DNA from: Deltaproteobacteria bacterium
GTDB taxonomy: Bacteria; Desulfobacterota; Desulfovibrionia; Desulfovibrionales; Desulfovibrionaceae
Direction of reading: 5' to 3'
Assembly: GCA_020861205.1 (NCBI GenBank)
Contig: JAJBSY010000314.1
Coordinates: 1-7,695, forward strand
DNA length: 7,695 bases
Positions 1 through 5,889 of this stretch are shown here, piece after piece (position 1 is the stretch's first letter; the number at the start of each line of letters is the position of its first letter). The notes under the pieces were generated by a model. The model did no database searches, was not told the DNA's origin, and was given only the letters and a program-made list of their open reading frames with translations. The position numbers and the translations under genes are program-made.

Positions 1-488
1 ACCATGCGCAATTCACGCTCTCCGGCCATACGCTTTTCCGCGGTGGCCAGAATTTCCCGCGTTCGGTCAAAAAGGCGGAGGCGGTCCGTTTCCGTCAGTT
101 GGAAGTACGCGGCCGCGCGGGAGACGGCCGCGTCGGGTGCGCCGGGCCGGCCGGATTCCCGCGCAGGATCGCTTTTGACGGCGGCGAGGACGCCGCAAAA
201 CCATGCCCGCGCGGCGTACGGTTCATGCGCCGTGCCAGCGGCACGCTTGGGAGGAAGGGAGGCTGCTTTCAGGTCCCGCTCGGCCTGGGCGAGAAGAGCC
301 TCCACGCCGTGTTCGGCGTGGAGGGACAGCGCGTATTTGGCGGTGTGGCGGCCGCGCTCGTAGGAACCGACCAGCCGCTCAAGGACGGCCGGACCCCGTT
401 CGCTCGCGTTGTCACGGGCGGCGGCCGGGGATGCGGGCAAAAAGGCCAGGATCAGGGCGAAGGTGAAAAACAGCGTCATCTTGAGCAT
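1..488 (-). CDS. Secreted protein of unknown family, partial (C-terminus beyond left edge)
   Basis: An open frame reads leftward from ATG at 488 for 162 codons without a stop and leaves the window, so only the N-terminal part is present. The start has a GGAGGG ribosome binding site four bases upstream. A second ATG at 479 is possible, but the upstream start keeps Lys3 ahead of the hydrophobic stretch. Residues 1-25 form a clear Sec signal peptide: short basic n-region, hydrophobic core FFTFALILAFL, and a PAAA/RD cleavage site. The mature part is Arg/Ala-rich and probably helical, with one Cys near residue 98 (AWFCGVL). I recognise no domain. It lies 14 bases after the porin stop on the same strand, so it is probably cotranscribed and translationally coupled with it. 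A periplasmic or envelope role is inferred only from the signal peptide and neighbours. Confidence 0.72.
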   Translation of the reverse strand, partial: MLKMTLFFTFALILAFLPASPAAARDNASERGPAVLERLVGSYERGRHTAKYALSLHAEHGVEALLAQAERDLKAASLPPKRAAGTAHEPYAARAWFCGVLAAVKSDPARESGRPGAPDAAVSRAAAYFQLTETDRLRLFDRTREILATAEKRMAGERELRM

Positions 489-502
489 GGGCCCTCCGGC
501 GG

Positions 503-1942
503 TTAAAAGCTGAACGGAACGGTTATGAGCAGTTTGAAATCCCGCTCGTCCTGGAACGCGTTCTTGAATCCCTGCCAGTCGTCGAGGCCCGTGCCGTTCC
601 GGTATTCCATGTAGTGGGCCTTGATGGTCGCCCCCTTGAGAGGGCCGTCCGGCACGGTATACGTGATGTCCGCCGCCCAGGCGCGCTCGTTGAGATGGGT
701 GGCATAGCCGCGGGCCTTGCCGTCCCAACCGTGGGAATAGGTCAGGCCCGCCTCGAACCCGGCGTGCCCGAACAGGGAAAACTTTCGCGAAACATTGACG
801 AACGCCGCGCTTTCCCGGTCATGGTTCCAGTCGGAACGGGTGTTCCAATCCGGTTCGAGCGCGCCTTGGGAACCGCCGTAGGCGCTGATGAGCCGGTAGG
901 CGAAATAGCCCTTGTTGGCGTCATCATGTTGCGGGGCCAGCGTATACGTGTATTCGGCCCGCAGGGTCCACGGTCCCGTCTCATACCGCCCGAACAGGAA
1001 GTGCTGGGTCGCGGTGCCGCCGAAGTTGTCGTTCGCTCCGCCGGTATCCGAATCATCCATGGCGTAGAGCTGGTACCCGAAGGTAAGGTCGCCGTCACCG
1101 ACCGGGCGTTGGTTTTTGATTTTGAAATGGCCGTTCTTCAGAAATTTTTCCGATTCGCCGTACGCCAATTCCACGGTGGTGCCCGCGAGGGACGTATCCC
1201 CGTCAAAGACGTACCGCGCGCCCAGCGACCAGAGCCAGGCCACGTGGGAGCCGTCGTCGCGCCGGAAGTGATAGGTATCGCGGTACCAGGGGGCCTTGTA
1301 CTGGTCCGCCCAGGCCGCGGCCATGGAAAAACCCTTGTGTGAAAACCCGGTTTCCGCTCCCCGGTAGGTACCGGGATACACGGACCAGTTCGTCCCGAGA
1401 ACGCCCGGTCCCGTTGGCTGGAAATAGCCGGCCTTGCCCCACCACGTTTCGCCGTGGCGGAGTTTCACCAGGGCCTTGTGCAGCGATATGCCGTTTTCCA
1501 CGTTTTGCGCGTCCCAGTTGATGCTCCAGGGATCGCGGGCCGGGAAGAACGCCAGCTCGTGGAACGGGCGCTTGCTGGACCAGAGATCGTTCGCGGAGAC
1601 GGCGCCGCCGTCCACCCCGACGGTATCGGCAATGAACCCGGAAGAGAACTCCGCCCCCATGCCGGCCGTTGCGTGATCCAGGTTGTTGTGCCAGCGGTTG
1701 TCCTGGTTGTTTACGCGCATACGCTTGCGCTGGAAGTAATAGAAACTGCCGGTAAGGGTCCCGTCGTCAAAGAACCGGGTGCCGGTGGAAAAAGACCGTA
1801 CTTGGGATTCTTCCACGTCGTGCAGGGGCGGATCCGTCTCATCGGAGGCGGAAACCGGGCCGGGGAACACCAGGACCGCCAGGATAAGCGCGAGGGTACC
1901 GCGTCGGATGCGCGCAAGCGCGAAGGGGGCGGGCCGTCTCAT
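503..1942 (-). CDS. OprD-family outer-membrane porin
   Basis: The protein is 479 residues long and should form an outer-membrane beta-barrel for diffusion of small solutes. Residues 1-32 are a signal peptide: basic start (RR, RIRR), hydrophobic core LALILAVLVF, and VSA/SD cleavage. The mature chain shows the alternating aromatic/polar strands of a barrel. It also has OprD-type landmarks: an N-terminal strand with SFYYFQRKR, a segment resembling the OprD 'SGF..DTVGVDGGA' region, and a terminal strand ending in Phe, the usual signal for barrel assembly. OprD and chitoporin relatives are similar in length (about 420-480 residues). The substrate (amino acid, peptide, sugar or aromatic acid) cannot be told from the sequence. 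I chose ATG at 1942; an in-frame TTG at 1951 would add three residues, and neither has a strong ribosome binding site. It is the middle gene of the envelope operon. The family call is firm; the substrate is unknown. Confidence 0.9.
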   Translation of the reverse strand: MRRPAPFALARIRRGTLALILAVLVFPGPVSASDETDPPLHDVEESQVRSFSTGTRFFDDGTLTGSFYYFQRKRMRVNNQDNRWHNNLDHATAGMGAEFSSGFIADTVGVDGGAVSANDLWSSKRPFHELAFFPARDPWSINWDAQNVENGISLHKALVKLRHGETWWGKAGYFQPTGPGVLGTNWSVYPGTYRGAETGFSHKGFSMAAAWADQYKAPWYRDTYHFRRDDGSHVAWLWSLGARYVFDGDTSLAGTTVELAYGESEKFLKNGHFKIKNQRPVGDGDLTFGYQLYAMDDSDTGGANDNFGGTATQHFLFGRYETGPWTLRAEYTYTLAPQHDDANKGYFAYRLISAYGGSQGALEPDWNTRSDWNHDRESAAFVNVSRKFSLFGHAGFEAGLTYSHGWDGKARGYATHLNERAWAADITYTVPDGPLKGATIKAHYMEYRNGTGLDDWQGFKNAFQDERDFKLLITVPFSF

Positions 1943-1953
1943 CGTTTGCAACA

Positions 1954-1970
1954 GGGAACGCCTAGTTCCC
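1954..1970 (-). other. Small inverted repeat over the stop codon ahead of the porin
   Basis: GGGAAC and GTTCCC arms of six bases are separated by five bases that include the TAG stop of the upstream gene. The hairpin occupies almost the whole intercistronic gap and lies where a ribosome binding site for the porin would be expected; no good one is visible. It might tie porin translation to ribosomes finishing the upstream gene. A six-base stem can also arise by chance. Confidence 0.3.
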
Positions 1971-3992
1971 GTTCCGCTCCGGATTTTCCCGCACGCCCCA
2001 CTGCCCGTCCGGCAGACACTCGGGCGTCCCCTTGACGTAGGCGTTGCCGTTCCAGGCGTAAGGGACGGAACACTCCGGCACGCAGAGGTAATAATCCCGG
2101 TACAGCGGGACGTCCTTGGCCGTTACCGCGAAGGGGGCGGCGCTCGCGTCCACCTCGAGGACGGGCGTCATCGCGCAAGGGACGGCGGCTCGCCGTTCGC
2201 CGGGAATGGTCCAGAGAACCTTTCCCCGGCGATCGACTTTCGGCCTGGTGAAGAATTCTTTCTCTTCGGGCGGGAGGGGGGTCACGAAGGAAATTTTGCC
2301 GTCCGCCACGCGCAGCATATACTGGCGGGGAGTTTCCAGGAAGTGGCTGTAGGCATTGCCGTACGCGAGGCGTTTGCCGACAGCGAGCAGCCCGTGCCCC
2401 CAGGACGCTTCGTCGCTTCCTCTGCGCATAGTGTACGTGTTCGCGACGGCGTCGCCTTCGGACCGATGAAAAAATTGCTTCGGATCGTAAGTGAGGGTGA
2501 TGGTTTCTCCCCCTTCGAGGCCGCTCGCGGTATAGGCGGGCGCCACGGGCTGCTCACCGTTCGGCGGCTCAAGCCGGCTGAGCTGCTCGAGGGCATGGGT
2601 GACGAACCAGGCGGGTTTGCCGTTGCCGCGCAGAAGGTCCGATGGCGCCGGGTACCGGCCCGTGTTCCGGAGCCTTTCCCGTTCTTTTCCATCGAGCGCG
2701 AGCCGGTCGGCGAAATCCTCCATCAGGAGGGTAAGGCGGGCGTCCGGCGTTTTCGCGAGCGATGCCACGGTTCGCAGGTACCGTAAGACCGGCTCGTCGT
2801 TTTTACGGTACGCCTCCGTGAAGGCAGCCTTGTCGCCAACCAGGCGGTACAGGGGAAACTGGCGGTCGAAAAGCCAGCCGTCCGTCAAGCCTTGGGCCAG
2901 TTCCCGCGCCTCGCCATCGAAGGAGTCCAGGAAGGCGGCCAGGGCGTTTTCCACCGCTTCCCGGTGCTTGCGGACCGCCTCGTCCTCACCCGCCAGCTTC
3001 CGCATGTACCCCGCAACCGGCAGCAAATTGTCGTCCGCGTCGAACGGCGATCTCGGCTTCCAGCCGTCGTCGTCGCGGCAGGTGCCGTCGGCCATGATGA
3101 AGGAACCGGAGGTATCGTTCCAGGTATAGGTGAACCCGGAACATTTGGGCTCGCACATATAGGACAGGGCGGGCTTGGCGAAGGATTGCCCGGCGTCCGC
3201 GCGGAACGCGAAGGGACCAAATTCGTTGGTGACGGTCAACACGCCTTCCATCGCGCATTCGTTGATGCTGACGTTACCGGGTCCGTACGCGTACTTTTCC
3301 GGCCGCAGGGGAGATTTCTCGCCGGGATAGAAGTCTTCCTTTACCGGCGCGATGATGGGATGCAGGAAAAAGGAGCCGTCCGTCACGCGCAGCACGAAGG
3401 CCATGTTTCTGTCGCTGCCGGACGAGGAGCCGATTTCCGTGTGCGGCAACAGGATGGCGGCCCAGTATTGGCCGTTGACCCGGCGGATGCGGTAATCCGT
3501 TCTGTCTTTGTACGGATCCGCCGCATGGGCGTCGTATTCGGCCAGCGTGTCGCGGACAAGGTTTTTGTCGCTATACTGGACGGCATTGCGGCACACAGGT
3601 TTGAGCAGGATGAGAAAGGCCGGGTCAGTAAAAGGCGTTTGGGTAACGAGCGTCATGTAGCGGGCAAGGTCCGCGCGTTTTTGCAGGAACTCGGCACGTT
3701 CCTTTTTGCCGTATTCGTCACTCCGGGAAAAGGCATCCAGGTCGTACGACCGTATTTTGCCGTTACGTTCCAGGAAATCCACGGCCCAAATTTTGGAAAC
3801 GCCGGAAAACACATGCAAAAAAGCATCGCGGGCCGCGTCGAGCGCTTTTTCCGAACGGGCGAAATCCGGATCGTTCGCGAGCAACTCGTCGATGCGTTGC
3901 TGCACGGCGGTTTTCCCGTCAGCCAAGGCTGTTCCCGTCACAAAGGCGGTTATCGCGACGGCGAAGACGGCAAGTCTGATGAGGCTGCGCAT
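1962..3992 (-). CDS. Secreted protein with two tandem copies of a Cys-bearing module, unknown function
   Basis: The product is 676 residues. The start is ATG at 3992, which has AGGAAG five bases upstream; an in-frame GTG at 4067 would add 25 residues with no ribosome binding site and would bury the signal peptide. Residues 1-24 are a Sec signal peptide ending TALA/DG. The mature protein is internally duplicated, with about residues 44-311 matching about 337-665. Matching landmarks are DAFLHVFSG (56-64)/AAFLDSFDG (352-360), RYMTLV (111)/RYLRTV (404), LRVTDG (201)/LRVADG (560), CAM..VL.V...PFA (246/606), and a CxxxC pair followed by a WN motif and C..DG.W. The cysteines are C246, C280, C284, C305 and C606, C637, C641, C659, which suggests two disulphides per module in the periplasm. 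Copy 2 has about 65 extra residues in its middle. I recognise no family. It is the first gene of the operon, 19 bases before the porin ATG, so it may be an envelope partner of the porin. Confidence 0.85.
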   Translation of the reverse strand: MRSLIRLAVFAVAITAFVTGTALADGKTAVQQRIDELLANDPDFARSEKALDAARDAFLHVFSGVSKIWAVDFLERNGKIRSYDLDAFSRSDEYGKKERAEFLQKRADLARYMTLVTQTPFTDPAFLILLKPVCRNAVQYSDKNLVRDTLAEYDAHAADPYKDRTDYRIRRVNGQYWAAILLPHTEIGSSSGSDRNMAFVLRVTDGSFFLHPIIAPVKEDFYPGEKSPLRPEKYAYGPGNVSINECAMEGVLTVTNEFGPFAFRADAGQSFAKPALSYMCEPKCSGFTYTWNDTSGSFIMADGTCRDDDGWKPRSPFDADDNLLPVAGYMRKLAGEDEAVRKHREAVENALAAFLDSFDGEARELAQGLTDGWLFDRQFPLYRLVGDKAAFTEAYRKNDEPVLRYLRTVASLAKTPDARLTLLMEDFADRLALDGKERERLRNTGRYPAPSDLLRGNGKPAWFVTHALEQLSRLEPPNGEQPVAPAYTASGLEGGETITLTYDPKQFFHRSEGDAVANTYTMRRGSDEASWGHGLLAVGKRLAYGNAYSHFLETPRQYMLRVADGKISFVTPLPPEEKEFFTRPKVDRRGKVLWTIPGERRAAVPCAMTPVLEVDASAAPFAVTAKDVPLYRDYYLCVPECSVPYAWNGNAYVKGTPECLPDGQWGVRENPERNGN

Positions 3993-4115
3993 AAAAACTT
4001 CCTGGATCGGGTTTGTCGGCCGCCGGGCGTACCCTCCAAACCGTTGCCCGGCCGTTATGCTGTACACTATTCCGGCGGTGGCGTCATCCCGGCGTCAGAA
4101 GCGGGAGTGCCATAA

Positions 4116-4210
4116 TTTGCTTGACACTTCGTCAGGCTCGTCCCGCGCGAAGCTTGGATGTTTTGATACATATCCTCTAGGTGGACTCGCCTTTCTTGTC
4201 TGAAGGCAAA
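4116..4210. repeat. Copy A of a two-copy structured intergenic repeat
   Basis: This stretch aligns colinearly, in the same orientation, with 5253-5353. The shared blocks are 4121-4139 with 5254-5272 (15 of 19 identical), GCGAAGC at 4147 with 5281, 4158-4169 with 5294-5305 (10 of 12), and 4187-4202 with 5324-5339 (15 of 16). It can fold: TTTGC at 4116 pairs with GCAAA at 4206, and GGATGT at 4156 pairs with the AC..ATCC segment at 4168-4175. It lies between the ends of mdtI and the duplicated-module gene. Which strand is transcribed, if either, cannot be told. Confidence 0.6.
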
Positions 4211-4214
4211 CTGC

Positions 4215-4244
4215 GGCGCTCCCGCAAACTCGGCGGCGCCTTTT
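4215..4244 (+). terminator. Terminator-like hairpin on the plus strand with no plus-strand gene before it
   Basis: GGCGC at 4215-4219 pairs with GCGCC at 4236-4240. An inner CGC/GCG adds three pairs with a bulge, and TTTT follows directly. Read on the minus strand no T-run follows, so it is not an obvious terminator for mdtJI. The only thing just upstream on the plus strand is repeat copy A. It is a modest structure and could be chance in GC-rich DNA. Confidence 0.3.
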
Positions 4245-4261
4245 CCTACGCGGCGTATCCG

Positions 4262-4606
4262 TTACGCCAGGTGCAGCAACCCCATGCCGCCGATGAGCAT
4301 GACCATGCCGATCCAGGCGGAGAGGCGCAGGCGCTGCCCGAGGAGCGCCCACCCGCCTATGGAGGTGCCCAGGATGCCGAACCCGCCCCAAAGGGCGTAG
4401 GCAACGGCCAGATCCATGCCGCGCACGGCGTAGGCGAGGCAGGTGAAGGCCAGGGCCACCAGGGCCAGGGAGAACAGACCGTAACGGATCCGGGTAAACC
4501 CCTCGGAGCGGGACAGCATCAGGTTGGCCGCCACCTCGAGTGCGGCCGCGAGGACGACCGCCGCGACAAAGGTCCACGGCGCGTATGGTGCGGTTAGAAA
4601 ATCCAT
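4262..4606 (-). CDS. mdtI: SMR-family polyamine exporter subunit MdtI
   Basis: The protein is 114 residues with four predicted membrane helices (about 11-31, 41-61, 67-90 and 95-113), the size and layout of the small multidrug resistance family. It resembles E. coli MdtI along its length, including the VAYALWGGFGI stretch and the GWALLGQRL loop. MdtI acts with MdtJ to export spermidine across the inner membrane. Of the MdtI residues reported as needed in E. coli, Glu19, Asp60, Trp68 and Trp81 correspond here to E24, D65, W73 and W86. Glu5 corresponds to P10 and is missing. The ATG overlaps the mdtJ stop (TAATG), and a GGGAGG ribosome binding site lies inside the end of mdtJ, so the two subunits are probably made together. 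Other paired SMR exporters (EbrAB, YkkCD) are less similar by eye. Confidence 0.9.
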   Translation of the reverse strand: MDFLTAPYAPWTFVAAVVLAAALEVAANLMLSRSEGFTRIRYGLFSLALVALAFTCLAYAVRGMDLAVAYALWGGFGILGTSIGGWALLGQRLRLSAWIGMVMLIGGMGLLHLA

Positions 4607-4995
4607 TACGCGCCTCCCTTTGCAACCGGGGCGACCGGTTCCGGTGAGGATCCGGTCCCGTGATGGACGAGCAGGACGCCCCCGAACACGAGGCCGAGGG
4701 CGACAAGTCGGGTGCCGTCAAAACGTTCCTGCAACACAAGGGCGCTGACAAGGGTTATGAGCAGAAGGCCGAACCCCTCCCAAAACGCGTAGGCGACCCC
4801 GAGGGGCAGCTTGACCACGGCCTTGGCAAGGCAAATGTAGGAAAGGGCGAGCAGCAGGTACATAACGGCCATACCGGCCGCCGGCCCGACAACGGACGAT
4901 GGCGACTGGGACAGTTTCATGACGCTTGTGCCGGCCACTTCGAACAGGATGGAGCCGGCGAGACATAGCCAATAATAATATCTGGTGGTGGACAT
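4606..4995 (-). CDS. mdtJ: SMR-family polyamine exporter subunit MdtJ
   Basis: The protein is 129 residues with four predicted membrane helices (about 6-26, 36-58, 65-88 and 95-111) and a hydrophilic C-terminal tail, as in E. coli MdtJ. It forms the spermidine exporter with MdtI. The signature LGVAYAFWEGFG and the following TLVSALVLQE match MdtJ closely. Tyr4, Trp5, Glu15, Tyr45, Tyr61 and Glu82, reported as functionally important in E. coli MdtJ, correspond to Y8, W9, E19, Y53, Y69 and E90; all are conserved. The ATG at 4995 has GGAG six bases upstream. It is the first gene of the pair, the same order as mdtJI in enterobacteria. Upstream lie a possible promoter, an inverted repeat and repeat copy B. 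Confidence 0.92.
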   Translation of the reverse strand: MSTTRYYYWLCLAGSILFEVAGTSVMKLSQSPSSVVGPAAGMAVMYLLLALSYICLAKAVVKLPLGVAYAFWEGFGLLLITLVSALVLQERFDGTRLVALGLVFGGVLLVHHGTGSSPEPVAPVAKGGA

Positions 4996-5009
4996 GGAAC
5001 GCTCCGTGT

Positions 5010-5030
5010 GGCCGCATGGCGGCCGTTATA
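5010..5030 (-). promoter_or_regulatory. Possible mdtJI -10 box followed by an inverted repeat
   Basis: On the minus strand TATAAC (5030-5025) matches the sigma-70 -10 consensus at five of six positions; no good -35 is visible at normal spacing. It is followed at once by GGCCGC-CAT-GCGGCC (5024-5010), a six-base perfect inverted repeat with a three-base loop, and then the mdtJ ribosome binding site. The repeat would lie at the transcript start and could be an operator or a 5' hairpin. The promoter call is weak; the inverted repeat is directly visible. Confidence 0.35.
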
Positions 5031-5191
5031 CATCACAATCCGCCGCGCGAACGGAAGGATCACGCGGCACAGCCTCAACGGCTGAACGGATGCGAAAACT
5101 AGAGCGCCGAACGCCAGTGGCGTTCCTCGGAAGAAAGGGCCCAGTGCAAGGCGCGGGCATGGGGGAACGTTGCGAAAGCCATGATGGAGTA

Positions 5192-5220
5192 TGGATAAAG
5201 CCGCCCGGAGGGAAAGTCAA
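5192..5220 (-). promoter_or_regulatory. Alternative upstream sigma-70-like promoter for mdtJI
   Basis: On the minus strand TTGACT (5220-5215) is separated by exactly 17 bases from TATCCA (5197-5192). The -35 matches at five of six positions; the -10 matches only in its first three bases. Transcription from here would give mdtJ a leader of roughly 190 bases containing the hairpins at 5109-5125 and 5010-5024. It would start downstream of repeat copy B, so B would not be in that transcript. Confidence 0.25.
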
Positions 5221-5252
5221 CCCGCCGCGCGACATGGCAACGCCCCGATCCG

Positions 5253-5353
5253 CTCGATATTTCGGCAGGCTCTTCCACGGGCGAAGCGCATGTATGTCTT
5301 GATGCTCTTCGCTCCTGCGGAATTCGCCTTCCTTGTCTGGGAGTCAGATCGAG
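5253..5353. repeat. Copy B of the two-copy structured intergenic repeat
   Basis: This is the better-folding copy. Outer arms CTCGAT (5253-5258) and ATCGAG (5348-5353) are complementary, with partial extension outward. A middle stem pairs TTC-G-GCAGG (5261-5269) with CCTGC-G-GAA (5314-5322) around one G-G mismatch. An inner stem pairs GCGAAG-C-GCAT (5281-5291) with ATGC-T-CTTCGC (5302-5312) around one mismatch and a ten-base loop. About 23 bases on the 3' side (5325-5347), including the block best conserved with copy A, stay largely unpaired. The copy lies between the divergent mdtJI and the 66-residue gene. I recognise no named RNA family. Confidence 0.65.
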
Positions 5354-5370
5354 GGGTTCCACGGGGGATT

Positions 5371-5376
5371 GATAAT
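5371..5376 (+). promoter_or_regulatory. Possible -10 box for the 66-residue gene
   Basis: GATAAT matches the -10 consensus at five of six positions and would give a leader of about 65 bases before ATG 5449. The 16-18 base upstream window falls in the end of repeat copy B and holds no good -35, so an activator would be needed. The surrounding TTGATAATCAT is also a short near-palindrome. Confidence 0.25.
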
Positions 5377-5448
5377 CATGTGTGCGGGCGCTCACCGGGT
5401 GCTAGGGTTGCGTGGCGCGCGGGCGCTACCATCAAAGCGGAGGGCGGT

Positions 5449-5649
5449 ATGGACAACGTGAAACGCGACAATAAATATTTCAACTGCGGCGAGGACCATG
5501 AAATCAGGCATGTAGCCGGACAATACCGGGACCCGGAGGAAGTCGCGGCGTATATCCGGCAGGAATGCGTCTCAGGCCACATCCACTACTGGACTCATGA
5601 AAAAGTATACGCCCTGTTGGACAAAAAAGGCTTCAAGAAAAAATCATGA
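5449..5649 (+). CDS. Small His/Cys-containing protein of unknown function
   Basis: The protein is 66 residues. The ATG at 5449 has GGAGG five bases upstream (5439-5443), which decides this start over longer in-frame extensions. It has no signal peptide or membrane segment, so it is probably cytoplasmic. The first half carries FNCGEDHEIRHVAGQY. A central acidic segment, DPEEVAAYIRQEC, looks helical, followed by GHIHYWTHEKVYALL and a very basic tail ending KKGFKKKS. Two Cys (13, 40) and six His (17, 21, 44, 46, 50 and neighbours) could bind a metal, but spacing fits no finger motif I know. The alternating aromatic/charged pattern and clean start suggest a real gene. It is isolated, divergent from mdtJI and followed by inverted repeats. 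I do not recognise the family. Confidence 0.7.
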   Translation: MDNVKRDNKYFNCGEDHEIRHVAGQYRDPEEVAAYIRQECVSGHIHYWTHEKVYALLDKKGFKKKS

Positions 5650-5688
5650 GAAAATCAAGACTGCCCCTAACCCCCCAAGCCGTGAATA

Positions 5689-5724
5689 GCGTGGCGGGAC
5701 GGTTCCCCACGCCGGTGTGGCGTG
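5689..5724 (+). other. Two mutually exclusive hairpins after the 66-residue gene
   Basis: GCGTGG (5689-5694) plus GGGA (5696-5699) pairs with TTCC (5703-5706) plus CCACGC (5707-5712), giving a ten-pair stem with one bulge and one G-T pair. The centre segment CACGCC (5708-5713) can instead pair with GGCGTG (5719-5724). Only one stem can form at a time. No T-run follows, so this is not a standard terminator, though it could stabilise the 3' end of the upstream transcript. Confidence 0.4.
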
Positions 5725-5889
5725 AAAATCCGTTTGCGGACGGCCTTCCGGCCTTGCTCATTTCGGCCGCTCGTTGACCGGCGTTTCAGCCGTATCGTGT
5801 TCCCTCAGTTCCAGCCGCGCGGCTTGCCCCTCGCGTCGACGTATCCGCTGTCTTGCCCAAAAGGCCGCCCAGAAAACCGGCGAACTCCC

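Larger units (their letters stand above)
4996..5448. other. Intergenic region between divergent mdtJI and the 66-residue gene
   Basis: I see no convincing gene in these 453 bases. The region holds possible minus-strand promoter signals for mdtJI (5025-5030 and 5192-5220), inverted repeats at 5010-5024, 5070-5084 (CAGCC/GGCTG) and 5109-5125 (GAACGCC/GGCGTTC), and repeat copy B. It also has a plus-strand -10-like GATAAT and a direct repeat GCGGGCGCT at 5384 and 5419. A minus-strand open frame crosses copy B from GTG at 5395 to 5099, but it has no ribosome binding site or recognisable protein features. Confidence 0.6.

Noticed and set aside
4090..4115. Sigma-54 promoter on the minus strand (TGGCAC followed by CTTC) ahead of the porin operon
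   Set aside because: The -24 half is good, but the -12 GC dinucleotide is missing at the required spacing.
4163..4176. FNR-like site TTGAT-ACAT-ATCCT
   Set aside because: The second half-site matches only three of five bases, and the stretch belongs to repeat copy A, where the corresponding bases in copy B do not keep the pattern.
4996..5110. Guanidine (ykkC or mini-ykkC) riboswitch ahead of the SMR gene pair
   Set aside because: The hairpin loops upstream of mdtJ (CAT, GTTGA, ACT) lack the ACGR loops of the guanidine-II type, and none of the guanidine-I or -III conserved blocks is visible. The proteins also match MdtJI rather than guanidinium exporters.
5099..5395. 98-codon minus-strand frame between mdtJ and the 66-residue gene
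   Set aside because: GTG start with no ribosome binding site, low-complexity Arg/Pro/Ser-rich translation, and it runs through repeat copy B, so it is most likely a spurious frame over the repeat.
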